A stretch of DNA of 8,666 bases from an uncultured Eubacteriales bacterium (GTDB lineage: Bacteria > Bacillota > Clostridia > Oscillospirales > Oscillospiraceae), in contig ONTN01000049.1 of the NCBI GenBank assembly GCA_900320765.1, forward strand, positions 1 through 8,666. Reading direction: 5' to 3'. Below, piece after piece: positions 7,552 to 8,666 of the stretch (its first letter is position 1; every line of letters starts with the position of its first letter). The position numbers and the translations under genes were made by a program. The notes below the pieces were generated by a model. That model made no database searches. It worked only from the letters and a program-made list of their open reading frames with translations, and was not told where the DNA came from.

Positions 7552-7592
7552 GGCGTGCCGCTCGCCGCAAAGCGGCAACCGCGGCACATGCC
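7552..7592 (+). repeat. Nested inverted repeat after ddl
   Basis: An outer stem GTGCCGC/GCGGCAC (7555-7561 and 7581-7587) encloses an inner stem GCCGC/GCGGC with an AAA loop (7564-7576). A further GGC/GCC pairing beyond a two-base bulge extends the outer stem to 7552 and 7592. No T-run follows, so it is not an intrinsic terminator by itself. The inner part contains CGCAAAGCGGCA (7566-7577), repeated exactly at 7641-7652 just before the murF ribosome binding site. A role in RNA stability or alternative folding is inferred. Confidence 0.6.
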
Positions 7593-7594
7593 AG

Positions 7595-7663
7595 AATCTC
7601 CATCAGCCGCTTGGTGGATTTTTATAGCTTTTTGTGCTGACGCAAAGCGGCAGAATGGAGATT
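7595..7663 (+). promoter_or_regulatory. Long-range stem that would sequester the murF ribosome binding site
   Basis: AATCTCCAT (7595-7603) is the exact reverse complement of ATGGAGATT (7655-7663), which contains the murF Shine-Dalgarno GGAG. Just inside, GCCGCTT (7606-7612) is the exact complement of AAGCGGC (7645-7651). Together they give 16 bp in two helices around a 32-nt loop. The left arm overlaps the stem of the terminator-like hairpin at 7599-7618, so the two folds exclude each other. Pairing is visible; the switch is inferred. Confidence 0.5.
7599..7623 (+). terminator. Terminator-like hairpin between ddl and murF
   Basis: A 7-bp stem TCCATCA/TGGTGGA (one G-U pair, loop GCCGCT) is followed immediately by five Ts, the standard form of an intrinsic terminator. 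The stem is only moderately GC-rich, so it may be partial. murF starts 43 nt later and no promoter is evident between them, which suggests attenuation rather than a hard stop. Confidence 0.6.
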
Positions 7664-7666
7664 AAT

Positions 7667-8666
7667 ATGAAAATGAAGCCCTTGACCCTTGAGAAAATTG
7701 CCGAGGTCACAGGCGGAACCTTTTTCGGCCCGCGCTCGGCAAAAAGGGATAGAATAAGCGGCGTAACCACCGACAGCCGCGAGGTCGAGGCCGGGGATCT
7801 CTTCGTATGCGTAAGGGGCTCACGCGTCGACGGGCACAGCTTTGCCGAAAAGGCCGCCGCCTCCGGCGCCGTTTGCCGTCTCTCCGAGGAGAGGCTTTCG
7901 GACGGCTGCCCTTATATCCTCGTTGACGATACTCTGAGGGCGCTTCGCGATCTTGCGGAATACTACCGCAGTCTTTTCCAGATCCCGGTGATCGGAATTA
8001 TCGGCTCCGTCGGCAAGACGACGGCGAAGGAGCTGACCGCCGCCGTCCTCGGACGGGAAAAATGCGTTCTGAAGACCCACGCAAACCTGAATAACGAAAT
8101 AGGCGTTCCGCTGACGCTTCTCAACCTGCGCGAGGAGCACGAGGCCGCCGTCGTTGAAATGGGCATATCAGACTTTGGCGAGATGCGCGTTCTCGCGAAG
8201 ATGGTGAGGCCCGATATCGTGGTGATGACCTCTATAGGCTACTGCCATCTTGAAAAGTTAGGCGACCTCAAGGGAGTTCTCAAGGCAAAGAGCGAGGTAT
8301 TCGAGTTTACCGAGGCGGACGCCGTCGCCGTGCTGAACGGGGACGACGAGAACCTTAAAAATCTTGACACCGGGACGAGGGTCGTGACCTACGGCCTCGG
8401 CAAGGATAACGATTACCGCGCTGAGAAGCTTGAGAGCCTCGGCTTTAAGGGGATATCCTGCGACATCATCGGACCCGACCTCAATATTTTTACGCTGATA
8501 CCCGCCTTCGGCAGCCACATTGCCTACGGGGCTCTCGCGGCGGCCGCCGTCGGCCGCATACTCGGCGTCGCTCCCGAGAGCATTCTGCGCGGCCTTGCGG
8601 ACTACCACCCCGTCGGCGGAAGAGCAAACGTCAGCTATACGGACCTTTTAGCGATAATCGACGACA
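7667..8666 (+). CDS. murF: UDP-N-acetylmuramoyl-tripeptide--D-alanyl-D-alanine ligase, C-terminus cut by window edge
   Basis: MurF uses ATP to add D-Ala-D-Ala to the UDP-MurNAc-tripeptide, completing the cytoplasmic pentapeptide precursor. I translated this frame by hand: 333 residues to the window edge with no stop, against a family length near 450, so about a quarter is missing. The N-terminal UDP-binding domain (about 1-100) includes VTTDSREVEAGDLFVCVRG. The central ATPase domain has the P-loop GSVGKTT (113-119), KTHANLNNEIGVPLTLLNL (136-154), VVEMGISDFGEM (162-173) and SIGYCHLEKLGDLKGVLKAKSE (189-210). The last holds the Lys (208) expected to be carbamylated in this family. The sequence ends in GGRA...IIDD, the start of the C-terminal domain. 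The ATG at 7667 has GGAG 6 nt upstream; a second ATG two codons on is too far from it. Expression probably depends on reading through from ddl. Confidence 0.95.
   Translation, partial: MKMKPLTLEKIAEVTGGTFFGPRSAKRDRISGVTTDSREVEAGDLFVCVRGSRVDGHSFAEKAAASGAVCRLSEERLSDGCPYILVDDTLRALRDLAEYYRSLFQIPVIGIIGSVGKTTAKELTAAVLGREKCVLKTHANLNNEIGVPLTLLNLREEHEAAVVEMGISDFGEMRVLAKMVRPDIVVMTSIGYCHLEKLGDLKGVLKAKSEVFEFTEADAVAVLNGDDENLKNLDTGTRVVTYGLGKDNDYRAEKLESLGFKGISCDIIGPDLNIFTLIPAFGSHIAYGALAAAAVGRILGVAPESILRGLADYHPVGGRANVSYTDLLAIIDD

Noticed and set aside
7511..7666. Separate promoter for murF
   Set aside because: No -35/-10 pair with acceptable spacing was found in the spacer; readthrough from ddl is more likely.

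Overview
The window is a compact piece of a bacterial chromosome carrying core information-processing and cell-wall genes. It most likely comes from an endospore-forming lineage of Clostridia, perhaps a GC-rich gut or rumen member of the Oscillospirales or a relative. Three things point there: the dgt-dnaG-rpoD gene order, a YlmC/YmxH-family gene (a family tied to endospore formers), and adjacent ddl and murF. Strong AGGAGG-type ribosome binding sites sit before nearly every gene. The base composition looks GC-rich in genes and AT-rich in promoters; I did not compute it.

The left three quarters (1-6337) is read entirely on the minus strand. In transcription order it holds dgt (HD-domain dNTP triphosphohydrolase), dnaG (primase), rpoD/sigA (housekeeping sigma factor), a 66-residue two-helix membrane protein of unknown function, and a YlmC/YmxH PRC-barrel protein. 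Then come rpsB (ribosomal protein S2) with its own strong promoter and structured leader, and tsf (EF-Ts), which runs off the left edge. Spacing from dgt to the small membrane protein is tight (35 nt, 4 nt, and a stop codon abutting the next ribosome binding site), so these four are probably one transcription unit. A GC-rich hairpin with a T-run then separates them from ymxH.

The right quarter (6413-8666) is divergent, on the plus strand: ddl (D-alanine--D-alanine ligase) and murF (UDP-MurNAc-pentapeptide synthetase, cut by the right edge). They supply consecutive steps of peptidoglycan precursor synthesis: Ddl makes D-Ala-D-Ala and MurF adds it to the UDP-MurNAc-tripeptide. The 135-bp divergent dgt/ddl spacer holds a good ddl promoter and a perfect 16-bp palindrome that could be an operator. 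The 156-bp ddl-murF spacer is densely folded, with a terminator-like hairpin and a competing long stem that would bury the murF ribosome binding site.

I saw no mobile element, CRISPR array, phage gene, tRNA or rRNA, and no gene-free stretch above 300 bases. The protein content is ordinary. The observations worth following are RNA-level: the ddl-murF leader, the hairpin over the ymxH start, the rpsB leader with a possible nine-codon uORF, and the dgt/ddl palindrome. I found no clear case for a wholly new system.
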